Of a stretch of 64,000 bases of DNA, positions 31,604 through 47,177 are shown one piece after another. Made by a program: the position numbers and the translations under genes. The stretch lies in assembly GCA_902623415.1 (NCBI GenBank), contig CACNTU010000003.1, positions 1 to 64,000 on the forward strand, given 5' to 3'. A model generated the notes under the pieces. The model was not told the origin of the DNA and made no database searches. It saw nothing but the letters and a program-made list of their open reading frames with translations. Each line of letters opens with the position of its first letter. Positions within the stretch are counted from its first letter, which is position 1. Source of the stretch: an uncultured Pelagibacteraceae bacterium (GTDB taxonomy: Bacteria > Pseudomonadota > Alphaproteobacteria > Pelagibacterales > Pelagibacteraceae).

Positions 31604-33379
31604 TTAGTTGAGATTCTGCTTTTTTTTGAGCTCTTTTAGCTCATTAAATGTAGTCTCACTCATATCCACAGAAAACCTCGATTCTAATTCCTGGATTCTG
31701 AACTCAAGATCGTAATTCATCAAATCTCTAGAGATGTCCTCTAATAATTCTATTATTTTTTGATCATCATCAGATTGATTTTTTAGAATATGTTTGATTG
31801 TAGCAAATTTGTTTATTTTTTCTATTAGCTGAACATCTAAGTTAAGATCTTCAATTTTAATTTGTGAACCAGACTTTAACTTTTCAAGTATCATTTCAAA
31901 TATTTTTTTATTAAACTCAGTAAATAATTTAATATTTTCAATCAAATGAATATTTGCTTGCAACAAATCTAATTTATTTATGACCAAATATAATAAAGAA
32001 AACTCTTTTAATTCTACACCAGTCAAAGACTGACTTTCTTGAAAATATTTTTTTGTAGTTTCTAAAGATTTTGTTTTCTTTGAATAAAATCTTTTATCAT
32101 TTTGGTTAGAATGTGGTGTTAACTCAGCAATTTTTTCTAAAAAATATTCTAAAACATATTTTTTTATAAAATCATCTTTAATTGTATTTGCAATTCCTCT
32201 AAGTTTTTTCTCAAAAATAGCCATTGACGAAGGATTATTTTTAGTTTGTTTTTTATAATGACTAAAAATAAATTGATGAATTGATAGTTTGCTCTGCTTT
32301 GTGAAATCTACAAAATTAGCCTTACCATTTTTATTTACATAACTATCTGGATCTTCTTTGTCTGGTAAAAATAAAAATGAAATTTGTTTTTCTGGTTTTA
32401 ATTCTTTAATTGAATTTTCAGCAGCTCTAACAGCAGCTTTATATCCACTTTCATCGCCATCAAAACAAATTATAATATCATCAAAAAATTGGTTCAAAGT
32501 TAAAATTTGCTTGTCGGTTAAGGATGTACCAAGATTTGCTACTACATTATCAATTCCATTTTTGCTGAGACCTAAAACATCCATGTATCCTTCAACTAAA
32601 TAAATATTATCAATTTTATTTGAAAGTTTTCTTGCTAAATCTAAATTATATAAATTTGATCCTTTTTTAAAAAAGTTTGTTTCAGGTGAATTTATATATT
32701 TAGCTAAGTAATCTAAATTTTCAATTATTCTTCCCCCTAAAGCTATTGGCTGACCTGAAATATTATTGATTGGAAATATTAATCGGCCTCTAAATCTTTC
32801 TACATAAATTTTTTTTTTTTCGTCTAAATAAAATAGACCAGTTTCTAAAAGAGTTTGTTCGCTATAATTTTTATGTAATTTTTCAAAAAAATTTGGATTT
32901 TTTTCTATATACCCTATCTTAAATTTTTTAACTTGATCTTTACCAAGTGATCTGTTTTTTAAATAGTCTCTAGCAATCGAATAATCTTCATTTTTTAAAA
33001 GTTCACTATGATAAAAGTCAACATATTGATTAAAAATGGATTTATACTCATTCCATTTTTTCTCTCTTTCTTCATCTTGTTTTGAAAACATATATGGCTG
33101 CATACCTGCTAATTGAGCTAAATACTTAACTGCTTCACCAAATTTTAAATTTTGAGTTTTCATTACAAAATCAAAAATATTCCCATGTTCTGAGGTTGCA
33201 AAACAATGATAAAATTCTTTTTCATCATTCACAGTGAATGAGGGTGTTTTTTCATTTTTGAAAGGTGATAGACCTACAAATTCTTTACCTCTTTTTTTTA
33301 AGGAAACAGTTTTTGATACTACTGTTGAAACTTTCAACCTATTTTTAATTTCATCAAGATACTCTTTTGGGTATTTCAT
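31604..33379 (-). CDS. dnaG: DNA primase
   Basis: LSPFKNEKTPSFTVNDEKEFYHCFATSEHGNIFDFVM, GRLIFPINNISGQPIALGGR, VEGYMDVLGL, CFDGDESG. Confidence 0.97.
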   Translation of the reverse strand: MKYPKEYLDEIKNRLKVSTVVSKTVSLKKRGKEFVGLSPFKNEKTPSFTVNDEKEFYHCFATSEHGNIFDFVMKTQNLKFGEAVKYLAQLAGMQPYMFSKQDEEREKKWNEYKSIFNQYVDFYHSELLKNEDYSIARDYLKNRSLGKDQVKKFKIGYIEKNPNFFEKLHKNYSEQTLLETGLFYLDEKKKIYVERFRGRLIFPINNISGQPIALGGRIIENLDYLAKYINSPETNFFKKGSNLYNLDLARKLSNKIDNIYLVEGYMDVLGLSKNGIDNVVANLGTSLTDKQILTLNQFFDDIIICFDGDESGYKAAVRAAENSIKELKPEKQISFLFLPDKEDPDSYVNKNGKANFVDFTKQSKLSIHQFIFSHYKKQTKNNPSSMAIFEKKLRGIANTIKDDFIKKYVLEYFLEKIAELTPHSNQNDKRFYSKKTKSLETTKKYFQESQSLTGVELKEFSLLYLVINKLDLLQANIHLIENIKLFTEFNKKIFEMILEKLKSGSQIKIEDLNLDVQLIEKINKFATIKHILKNQSDDDQKIIELLEDISRDLMNYDLEFRIQELESRFSVDMSETTFNELKELKKKQNLN

Positions 33380-33840
33380 TATTTGTTTAACAATTCTTTG
33401 ATCATTGATCCTGCTTTAGAAAAATCAATTTCATCTGCATGAGTTTTTTTTAGTTCTCCCATAACTTTTCCCATATCTTTTAATGAGTTTGCTCCAATTT
33501 TCGAAATAATATCTGCACAAATTTTTTTGGTTTCCTCTTCACTAAGCTGCTTTGGTAAAAAACTAGTTAAAATATCATACTCATTTTGCTCAACCTCTAA
33601 AAGATCTGTTCTATTATTTTTTTTATAAATATCGATCGATTCGGCTCGTTGTTTAACCATTTTTTTTAAAAGTTTCTTAATGTCCTCATCATCAGTTTCT
33701 TTTTTGTTAGGGCCTGATCTGTTAACAATATCCAAATCTTTAATCGAAGATAATATTAACCTATAGGTTGATATTTTATTTTTATCTTTAGATTTTAAAG
33801 CATTTTTATATTCATTTTCGATGGTCTGTTTTAATGACAT
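33379..33840 (-). CDS. GatB/YqeY domain-containing protein
   Basis: ALKSKDKNKISTYRLILSSIKD, KKMVKQRAESIDIYKKNNRTDLLEVEQNEYDILTSFLPKQLSEEE. Confidence 0.92.
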   Translation of the reverse strand: MSLKQTIENEYKNALKSKDKNKISTYRLILSSIKDLDIVNRSGPNKKETDDEDIKKLLKKMVKQRAESIDIYKKNNRTDLLEVEQNEYDILTSFLPKQLSEEETKKICADIISKIGANSLKDMGKVMGELKKTHADEIDFSKAGSMIKELLNK

Positions 33841-33966
33841 AATTTTTTAATCTACTTTAAAGAAAAAATTCTTCAAAAGAAAAATTGTTTTTTTACAATT
33901 TTATATTACATCTCTGTTGCGATAATAAAGCAATTATTGTATTAACCTTTAACTCATGAGTTGTAA

Positions 33967-35163
33967 TTGAACAAAAAATCAAAAAAAACTAACTCAAAAA
34001 TAAAATCTCAAATCAATACAGGCGTTTTAGTTCTCGAAAATAAAAAGGTATTCAAAGGAATTGGAATTGGTTACCAGGGAGAAGCCACAGGCGAAGTTTG
34101 CTTTAATACATCATTAACAGGCTATCAGGAAATTATCTCTGACCCATCATATGCAGGCCAAATTATTAACTTTACCTTTCCCCATATTGGAAATGTTGGA
34201 ACCAATAAAGAGGATCATGAGTCTGATAAAATATGGGCAAAAGGAGTAATAATTAACTCAGAAATAACATCGCCCTCAAACTATAGATCTTTTCTACATT
34301 TAGACTCTTGGCTAAAGAAAAATAAAATTGTTGGAATTACTGGCTTAGACACCAGAAGCCTAACAAGTTTTATAAGAGACAAAGGCGCCCCCAAAGGTAC
34401 TATTAGTTATTCAAAAAAAGGAAAATTTAATATTAATAAATTGACCAACTCTACAATAAAATGGAGTGGATTAAAAAATCTTGATCTCGCGGAAGTAGTT
34501 TCAACCCAGAAAAATTATATTTGGAAAGGTCTTAAAACATGGAAAAAAGAACTTGGATATAAAAAAAATAATAAGAACTCATTTCATGTTGTTGCAATTG
34601 ATTATGGAATTAAAAAAAATATTTTAAGATATTTCTCTGACTTCGACTGTAAAGTTACAGTTGTCTCCTGCAAAACTAGTGCCCACAGAATTTTAGCTTT
34701 AAAACCAAGTGGAATATTTTTATCAAATGGTCCTGGTGATCCAGCTGCAACAGGGAAATATGCTATAGAAATTATTAAAGATCTAATTAAAAAAAATTTA
34801 CCAATATTTGGTATCTGTTTGGGTCATCAAATTTTAGCATTGGCATTAGGTGGTAAAACAAAGAAAATGAAACTTGGTCATAGAGGAGCAAATCATCCTG
34901 TTAAAAATTTAATTCATGATAATGTTGAGATAACGAGTCAAAACCATGGATTTGAAGTAGTTAAAGAAACGTTACCTAAAAATATTGAGGTCACCCATAA
35001 ATCTTTATTTGATAATAGTATTGAAGGTATCAAGCTAAAAAATAAACCAGTCTTTTCAGTTCAATATCATCCAGAGTCTAATCCAGGACCTCAAGATAGT
35101 GTTTATTTATTTCAAGAATTTATTAACAACATGAAAAAAAATGCCAAAAAGAAAAGATATTAA
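33967..35163 (+). CDS. carA: Carbamoyl-phosphate synthase small subunit
   Basis: TTG start; [79 protein letters not shown]. Confidence 0.97.
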   Translation: MNKKSKKTNSKIKSQINTGVLVLENKKVFKGIGIGYQGEATGEVCFNTSLTGYQEIISDPSYAGQIINFTFPHIGNVGTNKEDHESDKIWAKGVIINSEITSPSNYRSFLHLDSWLKKNKIVGITGLDTRSLTSFIRDKGAPKGTISYSKKGKFNINKLTNSTIKWSGLKNLDLAEVVSTQKNYIWKGLKTWKKELGYKKNNKNSFHVVAIDYGIKKNILRYFSDFDCKVTVVSCKTSAHRILALKPSGIFLSNGPGDPAATGKYAIEIIKDLIKKNLPIFGICLGHQILALALGGKTKKMKLGHRGANHPVKNLIHDNVEITSQNHGFEVVKETLPKNIEVTHKSLFDNSIEGIKLKNKPVFSVQYHPESNPGPQDSVYLFQEFINNMKKNAKKKRY

Positions 35164-38100
35164 AAAAATATTAGTTGTAGGAGCTGGTCCAATAATTATA
35201 GGACAAGCATGTGAATTTGATTATTCAGGGACACAAGCATGTAAAGCTCTTAAAGATGAGGGTTATAAAGTAGTCTTAATAAATTCAAATCCTGCAACAA
35301 TTATGACTGATCCAGATGTTGCGGATAAAACTTATATTGAACCTATTACACTAGATGTATTAGAAAAAATTCTAAAGAAAGAAAAACCCGATGCAATTCT
35401 TCCAACAATGGGAGGGCAAACTGCGCTTAATCTTGCAATGGAAGCAGAGAAAAATGGAATTCTAAAAAAATACAAAATTGAGTTGATAGGAGCAAATTCT
35501 AAAGCAATTTCTAATGCCGAGGATAGAAAGAAATTTAGAAAAAATATGATAGATATTGGTTTAGATTTACCAAAATCAGAAATCGTAAATAATAATAATC
35601 AAGCATCGAAAGTATTAAAAAAAATTGGTTTACCTGCAATTATAAGGCCTGCTTTTACACTTGGTGGGCTTGGTGGGGGAATAGCCAAAAATAGAAAAGA
35701 TTATTTTAAAATTGTTAAAAATGGATTGTATGAATCTCCCGTAAGCCAAGTTCTAGTAGAGGAATGTTTAGAGGGCTGGAAAGAATTTGAGATGGAGGTT
35801 GTAAGAGATAAGAAAGATAACTGTATCATCATTTGCTCGATTGAAAATATAGATCCAATGGGAATTCATACGGGTGACTCAGTAACAATTGCACCAGCTC
35901 TTACACTTACAGATAAAGAATACCAAGTAATGAGAAATGCATCTATTGCATGTTTGAGAAAAATTGGAGTTGAAACTGGAGGATCAAATGTTCAATTTGC
36001 TATCAATCCTAAAAATGGTCGAATGGTTGTCATTGAAATGAATCCACGTGTATCAAGATCATCAGCACTTGCATCAAAAGCAACTGGATTTCCTATTGCA
36101 AAAGTAGCTGCAAAATTAGCAGTTGGCTATACTCTAGATGAATTAAAAAATGAAATAACTAAAGTTACTCCTGCATCATTTGAACCAAGTATAGATTACG
36201 TGGTGACTAAAATTCCAAGATTTACATTTGAAAAATTTTCAACTTCTCCTGCAACTTTAGGGACATCAATGAAATCAGTAGGTGAAGCAATGGCTATTGG
36301 AAGAAACTTTAAAGAATCTCTACAAAAGGCTTTGGTGTCTCTTGAAACTGGTTTTTCAGGTTTAGACAGAATTTTTGATTTAAATAAAAAACAAATTGAG
36401 AAGAAACTAAAAGAAACAATACCGAATAAGATATTACTAGTTGCTGAAGGAATTAGAAAAAAAATAGACCTAAAGAAAATACACAATTTATCTAAAATTG
36501 ACCCTTGGTTTTTAGAACAAATTAAAGAAATAGTTGATTGTGAAACACAGATCAAAAGCAAAGGACTTCCTAAAGAATTTTCGGAATTTAATAGAATAAA
36601 ATCAATAGGATTTTCAGATAAAAAACTTTCGGAATTAACTAAAACTTCTGAAGACGTTGTTAGAAGAAAAAGATCTGCACTTAAAATACTTCCAGTTTAT
36701 AAAAAAGTAGATACTTGTGCAGCTGAATTTAAATCGTTTACACCTTATATGTATTCAACGTATCAAAGAAATTTTTCAATTAATTCTGAATGTGAGGCTG
36801 ATCCATCCAATAAGAAAAAAATAATTATTCTTGGAGGGGGGCCAAATAGAATTGGACAAGGAATTGAGTTTGATTATTGCTGTTGTCAGGCTAGTTTTTC
36901 ATTAAAAGACGCAGGATTTGAGACGATAATGGTTAATTGTAACCCTGAAACAGTATCAACAGACTATGATACGAGTGATCGATTATACTTTGAACCTTTA
37001 AAAGAAGAATACGTTTTTAACTTAATTAAAAAAGAACAAGAAAAAGGAAACCTAATAGGTGTAATTGCTCAGTTTGGTGGCCAAACTCCGATTAAGCTTG
37101 CTAAATTTTTACATGACAACAAGCTTCCGATTTTAGGAACGCAATATACATCGATCGATTTAGCAGAAGATAGAGACCGATTTAGAAATTTATTAAATAA
37201 ATTAAAACTAAAACAGGCAGATAGTGGAATTGCAAAGACATTTAATCAGGCAATTAAAATTGCAGATAAAATAGGGTTGCCATTAATGGTAAGACCTTCA
37301 TATGTTTTGGGTGGAAGAGCAATGGAAATTGTTCATGAAAAAAATCAGCTTAAAAAATTTGTTGAGGAAGCCTTTAAAGCTGCAGAAGATAATCCAATTT
37401 TAATTGATAAATTTATCGATCATGCAATGGAAGTGGATGTGGATGCTATATCAGATGGAAAACAGGTTCACGTGGCAGGTATTATGCAACATATCGAAGA
37501 AGCAGGAATTCATTCAGGAGATTCTGCATGTAGCCTTCCCCCTGTATCTATCAAACCATACCTTCTTAAAGAAATTGAAAATCAAACAAAAAAATTAGCG
37601 ATAGCTTTGAACGTAAAAGGTTTCATGAACATACAGTTTGCAATAAAAAAAGATAAAATTTATGTCATTGAAGTTAATCCAAGAGCTAGTCGAACAGTTC
37701 CTTTTGTATCAAAAGCAAAAGGTCTTCCTTTAGCTAAAATTGCATCAAGAGTAATGGCTGGTGAAAAGTTATCTAAGTTTAATTTAAAAGATAAATCTAA
37801 AGGTATGTACGCAGTTAAAGAAGCTGTGTTCCCATTTAATAAATTTCCAAACAGTGACTTATTGTTAGGGCCTGAAATGAAATCGACAGGGGAAGTGATG
37901 GGATTTGATAAAAATTTTGGAATGGCTTTTGCGAAAAGTCAAATCGCAGCTGCTAACTCATTACCAAAACAAGGATTAGCTTTTATATCTCTCAAAGATA
38001 GTCACAAAGATGAAGGAATAGATTTAGCAAAAGAACTTATTAAACTAAAGTTTACATTATGTGCAACAAAAGGAACTGCGGAATATATTCGAAAACATAA

Positions 38101-38365
38101 AATGAAATGTAAAATTATAAACAAAGTAAGCACAGGCTCACCTCATATAGTAGATGTTTTAGATTCTAAAAAAATTGCATTAGTAATAAATACTGGAGGT
38201 GGAAATAGTGAACACCGATTAAGTGATGCTATAGCATTAAGAAGAGCAACGCTTAAGAATAAAGTTCCTTATTGTACTAACATGTCTACTGCTCAAGCCT
38301 GTTTAGAAGCAATTAGATCGCTAAAAACAAAAAAACTAGAAGTGACTTCTCTTCAGGAAGTTTAA
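35141..38365 (+). CDS. carB: Carbamoyl-phosphate synthase large subunit
   Basis: [61 protein letters not shown]-like C-terminus. Confidence 0.98.
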   Translation: MPKRKDIKKILVVGAGPIIIGQACEFDYSGTQACKALKDEGYKVVLINSNPATIMTDPDVADKTYIEPITLDVLEKILKKEKPDAILPTMGGQTALNLAMEAEKNGILKKYKIELIGANSKAISNAEDRKKFRKNMIDIGLDLPKSEIVNNNNQASKVLKKIGLPAIIRPAFTLGGLGGGIAKNRKDYFKIVKNGLYESPVSQVLVEECLEGWKEFEMEVVRDKKDNCIIICSIENIDPMGIHTGDSVTIAPALTLTDKEYQVMRNASIACLRKIGVETGGSNVQFAINPKNGRMVVIEMNPRVSRSSALASKATGFPIAKVAAKLAVGYTLDELKNEITKVTPASFEPSIDYVVTKIPRFTFEKFSTSPATLGTSMKSVGEAMAIGRNFKESLQKALVSLETGFSGLDRIFDLNKKQIEKKLKETIPNKILLVAEGIRKKIDLKKIHNLSKIDPWFLEQIKEIVDCETQIKSKGLPKEFSEFNRIKSIGFSDKKLSELTKTSEDVVRRKRSALKILPVYKKVDTCAAEFKSFTPYMYSTYQRNFSINSECEADPSNKKKIIILGGGPNRIGQGIEFDYCCCQASFSLKDAGFETIMVNCNPETVSTDYDTSDRLYFEPLKEEYVFNLIKKEQEKGNLIGVIAQFGGQTPIKLAKFLHDNKLPILGTQYTSIDLAEDRDRFRNLLNKLKLKQADSGIAKTFNQAIKIADKIGLPLMVRPSYVLGGRAMEIVHEKNQLKKFVEEAFKAAEDNPILIDKFIDHAMEVDVDAISDGKQVHVAGIMQHIEEAGIHSGDSACSLPPVSIKPYLLKEIENQTKKLAIALNVKGFMNIQFAIKKDKIYVIEVNPRASRTVPFVSKAKGLPLAKIASRVMAGEKLSKFNLKDKSKGMYAVKEAVFPFNKFPNSDLLLGPEMKSTGEVMGFDKNFGMAFAKSQIAAANSLPKQGLAFISLKDSHKDEGIDLAKELIKLKFTLCATKGTAEYIRKHKMKCKIINKVSTGSPHIVDVLDSKKIALVINTGGGNSEHRLSDAIALRRATLKNKVPYCTNMSTAQACLEAIRSLKTKKLEVTSLQEV

Positions 38366-39027
38366 GAATTTACTTTCCAATCAGTTTCAAAGGTTACGTA
38401 ATTTACTTGAATACATCGTCTTTCTTTAACAATTTTTTTCTTTTCCATACCATGCCAGGTATTTGGTCCACTTGTAAAAAGATAACCATAATTATGTTTG
38501 TAAGGAAGTGTCTTAACTTTCTCTAATTTTTCATTGTAAAAATCAGTTCCTAAATCTTCAGATTCATTTGTATTATTAACAAATATTAAGCCTGACATAA
38601 GTTTTTCTTTTATATCGCAATGAGGTTTTAACCAAAAACCCTCTCTATCACATATAACCTCAACTCTAACATAAGAATTTGATAAATCTTTATTTATCAT
38701 TTTAGAAATTGTTTCATATGTTTCTTTAGATTGAAGTTCGTTTATAAATTTTACTAAATTTGGAAATTGTGATGCATTTTCTTTATTAATAAAACATCTA
38801 AACTTTATTGCTTGTCCACCTGAAGCTATACCTTGTCTAAATTCTGCGGCTCCACCATCTATTGCTCTTGTTCCATCATAATTAAGATTATGTTTACTGA
38901 CATCAGGAATGTCTGCTTTAACTATTTCATCAATAGCATCTTCTGACAAGGCATCGCTATACTCCCAGTGATCGAAAGGGAAATTGTGTTGCTTCGAATT
39001 ATTTTTAATTGAGTTTAAAAATGACAT
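38362..39027 (-). CDS. Putative 2-oxoglutarate/Fe(II)-dependent oxygenase-fold protein
   Basis: [21 protein letters not shown] (HxD-like), [23 protein letters not shown] (H...R-like). Confidence 0.6.
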   Translation of the reverse strand: MSFLNSIKNNSKQHNFPFDHWEYSDALSEDAIDEIVKADIPDVSKHNLNYDGTRAIDGGAAEFRQGIASGGQAIKFRCFINKENASQFPNLVKFINELQSKETYETISKMINKDLSNSYVRVEVICDREGFWLKPHCDIKEKLMSGLIFVNNTNESEDLGTDFYNEKLEKVKTLPYKHNYGYLFTSGPNTWHGMEKKKIVKERRCIQVNYVTFETDWKVNS

Positions 39028-39971
39028 TATGATTGAATTTTTTCTTTAATAATTTGTGCTACTCTATTCGTTTCATCTAATTTTTGATAGTTCCAATTTT
39101 CAATTTCTTCACCTAAGTTTCTAGTAATATTTAATTCTCTGAATAAATTTCTAAAATTTTGAAATCTCACGTCTTTTCTTTTCGGTAAAATATTAGCAAC
39201 ATAAATTGGTTTTCCAGTTAAAGCAGCTTCAGATATCATTGAGCTAGAGTCACATGTAACAACTATATTTTCCGAAATTGCTAAAGCTGAAAGATAAGCT
39301 TTTTTATCAACGTTCATAATCACAGTGTGATTTTCTCCAAAAAACTCTTTTGCATAATGTATAGTATTTAATGGTGTTCTCATTGAAGGTATCACCACAA
39401 GTTGAAAATCATGTTTTTTCAATAGTTTGTAAAAAATTGAAAATATATGCTTCATATTTTTTGTTGAGTAGTCATAATATTTTGTAGGACCACCCATTAT
39501 CAAACACCAAACTTTTCTATTATCCTGTTTGATATATGAATTTAAATAACTTCTATTTTCTTCAATTTCATTTTCTGTTAAATAATGAATTGCACCCTTT
39601 GTTTTAATTATATTTGTACCGCTTATCCCATCATGTTCAGGAGCAACAATAAAATCAAAATGATTAAAATCTACCTTTGGATCTTGAATATGAATATTTG
39701 AAACTTTTTTTTTTGAGATACTTTTTAAGTGGATTGATGGAATCACACTTTTTCTTCCACATGAAATAATTACATCAAAATCATACTCGTTTATTTTTTG
39801 ATAAACATTTTGTGATATTGGAGTTAATTTTGGAGGAACAATTTTCCAAAAATTATTTAGTTCAACCTTATGGTGTGTAAAATCCAAATCTAAAGCTTTA
39901 GCTAAACCTTCTACTTGGCTTATCATGCCATGCATACCTTGAGTTAATAAAATACCTTTTAATTTAGTCAT
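39027..39971 (-). CDS. ELM1/GtrOC1 family protein (mitochondrial fission ELM1-like, DUF1022)
   Basis: LLTQGMHGMISQVEGLAKALDLDF, DVIISCGRKSVIPSIHLK, IHIQDPKVDFNHFDFIVAPEHDGISGTNII, TCDSSSMISEAALTGKPIYV. Confidence 0.8.
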   Translation of the reverse strand: MTKLKGILLTQGMHGMISQVEGLAKALDLDFTHHKVELNNFWKIVPPKLTPISQNVYQKINEYDFDVIISCGRKSVIPSIHLKSISKKKVSNIHIQDPKVDFNHFDFIVAPEHDGISGTNIIKTKGAIHYLTENEIEENRSYLNSYIKQDNRKVWCLIMGGPTKYYDYSTKNMKHIFSIFYKLLKKHDFQLVVIPSMRTPLNTIHYAKEFFGENHTVIMNVDKKAYLSALAISENIVVTCDSSSMISEAALTGKPIYVANILPKRKDVRFQNFRNLFRELNITRNLGEEIENWNYQKLDETNRVAQIIKEKIQS

Positions 39972-39992
39972 TAATCACTATATAGCTTTCAT

Positions 39993-40940
39993 ATGAGTCA
40001 AAATCCAACTAAACACACAAAAGTGTTAATAATTGGATCAGGTCCAGCTGGATACACTGCAGCAGTTTATGCCGCTCGTGCAATGTTAAATCCTATTTTA
40101 GTTTATGGATCTGAGCCAGGAGGACAATTAACAACGACAACTGATGTTGAAAATTATCCAGGATTTTCTGAAGTTATTCAGGGGCCATGGTTAATGGATC
40201 AAATGAAAGAACAAGCAAAAGCAGTTGGAACTGAAATGATTGAAGACCATATTGGATCTGTAAATTTAAAAAGTTCACCATTTGAAGCAATTGGTGATAG
40301 TGGTCAGAAATATACTGCTGATAGCATTATTATTTCTACTGGAGCTCAAGCAAGATGGTTAAATATAAAATCAGAACAGGAATTTAGAGGATTTGGCGTC
40401 TCTGCTTGTGCAACTTGTGACGGTTTCTTTTTTAAAAATAAAGAAGTTGCTGTAGTTGGAGGAGGTAATGCAGCGGTTGAAGAAGCAATGTTCCTTACAA
40501 AGTTTGCATCTAAAGTGAAATTAATCCACAGAAGAGATAGTTTAAGAGCTGAAAAAATGCTTCAAAAAAAATTAATGGAAAATAAAAAAATAGAAATAAT
40601 TTGGGACTCTGTAGTTGAAGATGTATTAGGTGATAAAAATCCTAAAAATGTTAAGGGAATTAAAATAAAAAATGTCAAAACAAATGAAACACAAGAATTA
40701 AAGCTTGATGGAGTATTTATTGCTATTGGTCATGATCCAGCAACTCAGCTATTTAAAGATCAACTGGAAATGGATAAAGAAGGATACTTAATCACAAAGG
40801 CAGACTCGACTGAAACTAATGTGCCTGGAGTTTTTGCAGCTGGAGATGTAAAAGACAAAATTTTCAGACAAGCAGTTACAGCTGCAGGTATGGGATGCAT
40901 GGCAGCTCTTGAAGCAGAAAAACATCTATCTCACAGCTAA
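39993..40940 (+). CDS. trxB: Thioredoxin-disulfide reductase
   Basis: IIGSGPAGYTAAVYAARA, GGQLTTTTDVENYPGF, CATCDGFFFKNKEVAVVGGGNAAVEEA. Confidence 0.97.
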   Translation: MSQNPTKHTKVLIIGSGPAGYTAAVYAARAMLNPILVYGSEPGGQLTTTTDVENYPGFSEVIQGPWLMDQMKEQAKAVGTEMIEDHIGSVNLKSSPFEAIGDSGQKYTADSIIISTGAQARWLNIKSEQEFRGFGVSACATCDGFFFKNKEVAVVGGGNAAVEEAMFLTKFASKVKLIHRRDSLRAEKMLQKKLMENKKIEIIWDSVVEDVLGDKNPKNVKGIKIKNVKTNETQELKLDGVFIAIGHDPATQLFKDQLEMDKEGYLITKADSTETNVPGVFAAGDVKDKIFRQAVTAAGMGCMAALEAEKHLSHS

Positions 40941-41963
40941 ATGTCAGAAAAAATATTGCTAACTGGAGTAAGCGGTTGGATAGCAAAACACACAACAATA
41001 GAATTATTAAATTCTGGTTACGAGGTCCTAGGAACAGTAAGGAATGAAACTTTAATTCAACAAACCAAAGATACTATTAGTAAATACGCTCCTATAGATA
41101 AATTATCTTTTATTAAATTAGATCTTGTTAAAGATGATGGATGGAATGATGCAGCTAAAGGATGTAAATATATATTTCATATTGCATCTCCTTTTCCAAT
41201 AAAAGTTTCAAATAATAGAGAAAGCTTATTACCTCCTGCAGTAGATGGTACTTTAAGGGTATTAAATGCAGGGATAAATGCTGGGGTGGATCAAATTGTT
41301 AAAACTTCTTCTATTGTTGCTATGTTTAGAAAACCTAACAGAACTAATCCTTATACATTTGGAGAACAAGATTGGACCGATGAAAATTGGGAAGAAGGGG
41401 TAAATGATTATTTTTTATCAAAAACGAAAGCTGAGAGAGTTGCTTGGGAATTGATGGAAAGCAAAGGATTAAAAAATAAATTAACAACAATTTGTCCTGG
41501 TGGAGTCTTCGGTGATGCTCTGGATAAAAAAGGAGGTACTTCAATTGAGTATGTTAGACAATTCATGGCTGGTAAATTCCCTGGAGCACCTAAATTTGCT
41601 GTTCTAATTTCTGATGTAAAAGATATTGCAAAAGCACATGTTGCTTGCATTGGAAATAATAAAGTTGGAGGTAGAAGATTAATTGTTGGAAAAGAAGTAA
41701 AAAAATTAGTCGAATTATCCCAATTGATAGCTGAAGCAATGCCTGCTTATGCAAAAAAGCTTCCAAAAAAAGAGCTTCCAAATTTCATGGTAAAGTTGAT
41801 AAGTTATTTAGACTCAAGTGCCAAAATGATGATACCTGATCTTGGAATTTTAATGCAAACCGACCCCTCTTATGCTGAAGAATTATTAGGGTTTAAATTT
41901 AGAGCTGCAAAAGATTGTATGGCGGAGAATGCAAAATCTGTTGTGAGATTAGGTTTGGTTTAA
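40941..41963 (+). CDS. NAD(P)-dependent epimerase/dehydratase, dihydroflavonol reductase-like extended SDR
   Basis: LLTGVSGWIAKHTTIELLNSGYEVLGTVRN, YFLSKTKAERVAWELM, TICPGGVFGDAL. Confidence 0.85.
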   Translation: MSEKILLTGVSGWIAKHTTIELLNSGYEVLGTVRNETLIQQTKDTISKYAPIDKLSFIKLDLVKDDGWNDAAKGCKYIFHIASPFPIKVSNNRESLLPPAVDGTLRVLNAGINAGVDQIVKTSSIVAMFRKPNRTNPYTFGEQDWTDENWEEGVNDYFLSKTKAERVAWELMESKGLKNKLTTICPGGVFGDALDKKGGTSIEYVRQFMAGKFPGAPKFAVLISDVKDIAKAHVACIGNNKVGGRRLIVGKEVKKLVELSQLIAEAMPAYAKKLPKKELPNFMVKLISYLDSSAKMMIPDLGILMQTDPSYAEELLGFKFRAAKDCMAENAKSVVRLGLV

Positions 41964-42610
41964 TTATAATTTTAAAATTTCATCAGACTCAAACGTAATT
42001 TTTTGTAAATTTCGTTTGGCAATTTTGATCATAGCTTTTGCGACTATTTCTGAACTGATAGGTCTCATTTTTTTAAACGGTCCAAATAATAAAGGCGACA
42101 ATACGCTAAAAGTCAAAATACCTATTTTTTCACCCACTCTGTTTTCTTTTCTTTTCCCCATTAAAAAAGATGGTCTTAATATTCCTAATTTAGAGAAGTT
42201 TAATCTTTTTAATTCTTCTTCAACTAAACCTTTAAATTTCACATAATTCCCTGAACTATTTGGATTAGCATATATTGAAGAGATAAAAATAAATGACTTG
42301 ACTGAATTAGCTTTTGCGATTTGACCAATTTCTTTTGGTATATCTAGCTCTACTTTTTGGTACTCATTTCTATTAGGAGAATTTTGTTTTGTGGTACCAA
42401 TACAAAAAAAACAATCATCCCCTGTAATTTCAGTTTTATGATTTCCTAAATTATTAAAATCAATATTTATAACCTCAACTTTTTCATTATTAATTGAAGT
42501 TTGTGAGCGAACGAAAACCTTAACTTTAGTGTAATAATTATCTTGAATTAATTGATTAACTAAATGGCCACCAATTAATCCAGTGGAACCAAATACTATA
42601 GCTGTTTTCA

Positions 42611-42611
<1 letters not shown>
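41964..42611 (-). CDS. NAD(P)-binding Rossmann-fold protein (HTATIP2/SDR-a-like)
   Basis: TAIVFGSTGLIGGHLVNQLIQD, DDCFFCIGTTKQNS, LGILRPSFLMGKRKENRVGE. Confidence 0.8.
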
Positions 42612-46002
<3,391 letters not shown>

Positions 46003-46021
<19 letters not shown>

Positions 46022-46755
46022 TTATTACTGGTGGAGCAACTAGAATAGGTGCTGCGATTGCAAGAAAATTATCTGGTCCTAACATAGAAATCTTAATCCA
46101 TTATAACAAATCAAAATTAAAAGCAGAAAAATTAAAAAAAGAGTTGTCTTATGAAGGTACAAAAGTTTACTTAGTCAAAGGTGATTTAAGTAAAGAAAAT
46201 GATGTAAATAAAATTTTAAAATTTGCAAAATCTAAACTTAAATATTTTGACTGTTTAATTAATAATGCCTCTCTATTTGAAAATGATAAATTAGAAAATT
46301 TTACAACAGATAGCTGGGGACAACATCTTAGAACTAATTTAAGAACACCAGCATTATTATCTAAAGAATTTGCAAAAAATGTAAGGAAAGGAAATAACAA
46401 TATTATTAATATTATAGATCAAAGAGTTTTTAAATTAACTCCATATTTTTTTTCTTATACTGTAAGCAAAACAGGTCTTTATACTCTCACAAAAACTAGC
46501 GCTATGAGCTTGGCTCCAAATATAAGAGTAAACGCAATTGCACCCGGCCCCACTATAAAAAATCAAAGACAATCCGAAAAACATTTCAAAAAGCAATATT
46601 TGGCAACCCCTCTAAAAAGACAAGTTGGTGTCGAACAAATATGTAATGCTGTTGACTTTTTTATTAAAAATATATCTATTACCGGTCAAGTTTTAGCAAT
46701 CGATAGTGGACAAAATCTAAACTGGCAAACACCAGATGTGATGGGTAAAGAATGA
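46003..46755 (+). CDS. SDR family oxidoreductase, pteridine reductase/FolM-like
   Basis: [15 protein letters not shown] (TGxxxRxG as in pteridine reductases), YTVSKTGL, coupled to FolB-like gene downstream. Confidence 0.72.
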
Positions 46756-47177
46756 GAAAAAATAATTTGAAAATTGTCAAAATAGACAAAAATAAAAGCC
46801 TATTTAATTATGAGAAAAAAATCTTGATTAATGAATTAATTTTAGATTTAAAACTCGGTTATTACGACACTGAAAAAGAAAAACCACAGAAAGTCAAGTT
46901 TAGTCTTGAAATAGACTATGAGGACAAAAAACCTTCAAGCGATAAAGACATAAAATCTATTGTTAATTATGGAACTATAGTAAAATTAATTACAAAACTT
47001 GTAAAAAAGAAACATTACAATTTCCTTGAAACTTTAGCAGAAGCTGTTTTTGACGAACTATTTAAAGACAAAAGGATTGCTAAAATAATGTTGAAAATTG
47101 AAAAATTAGAAATCTTAAAACAGTGTTCATCTGTTGGTATTCAAATTACCAAAAAAAGAAGCCATGATAAGCTCTGA
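46752..47177 (+). CDS. folB: Dihydroneopterin aldolase-like (FolB family)
   Basis: [57 protein letters not shown] pattern of FolB. Confidence 0.75.
   Translation: MRKNNLKIVKIDKNKSLFNYEKKILINELILDLKLGYYDTEKEKPQKVKFSLEIDYEDKKPSSDKDIKSIVNYGTIVKLITKLVKKKHYNFLETLAEAVFDELFKDKRIAKIMLKIEKLEILKQCSSVGIQITKKRSHDKL

Noticed and set aside
33841-33966. Possible riboswitch or attenuator upstream of carA
   Set aside because: AT-rich leader without a convincing conserved fold or leader peptide; only a weak promoter-like pattern
36196-36561. 121-aa minus-strand ORF inside carB
   Set aside because: Antisense shadow ORF of carB; no recognisable domain or start context
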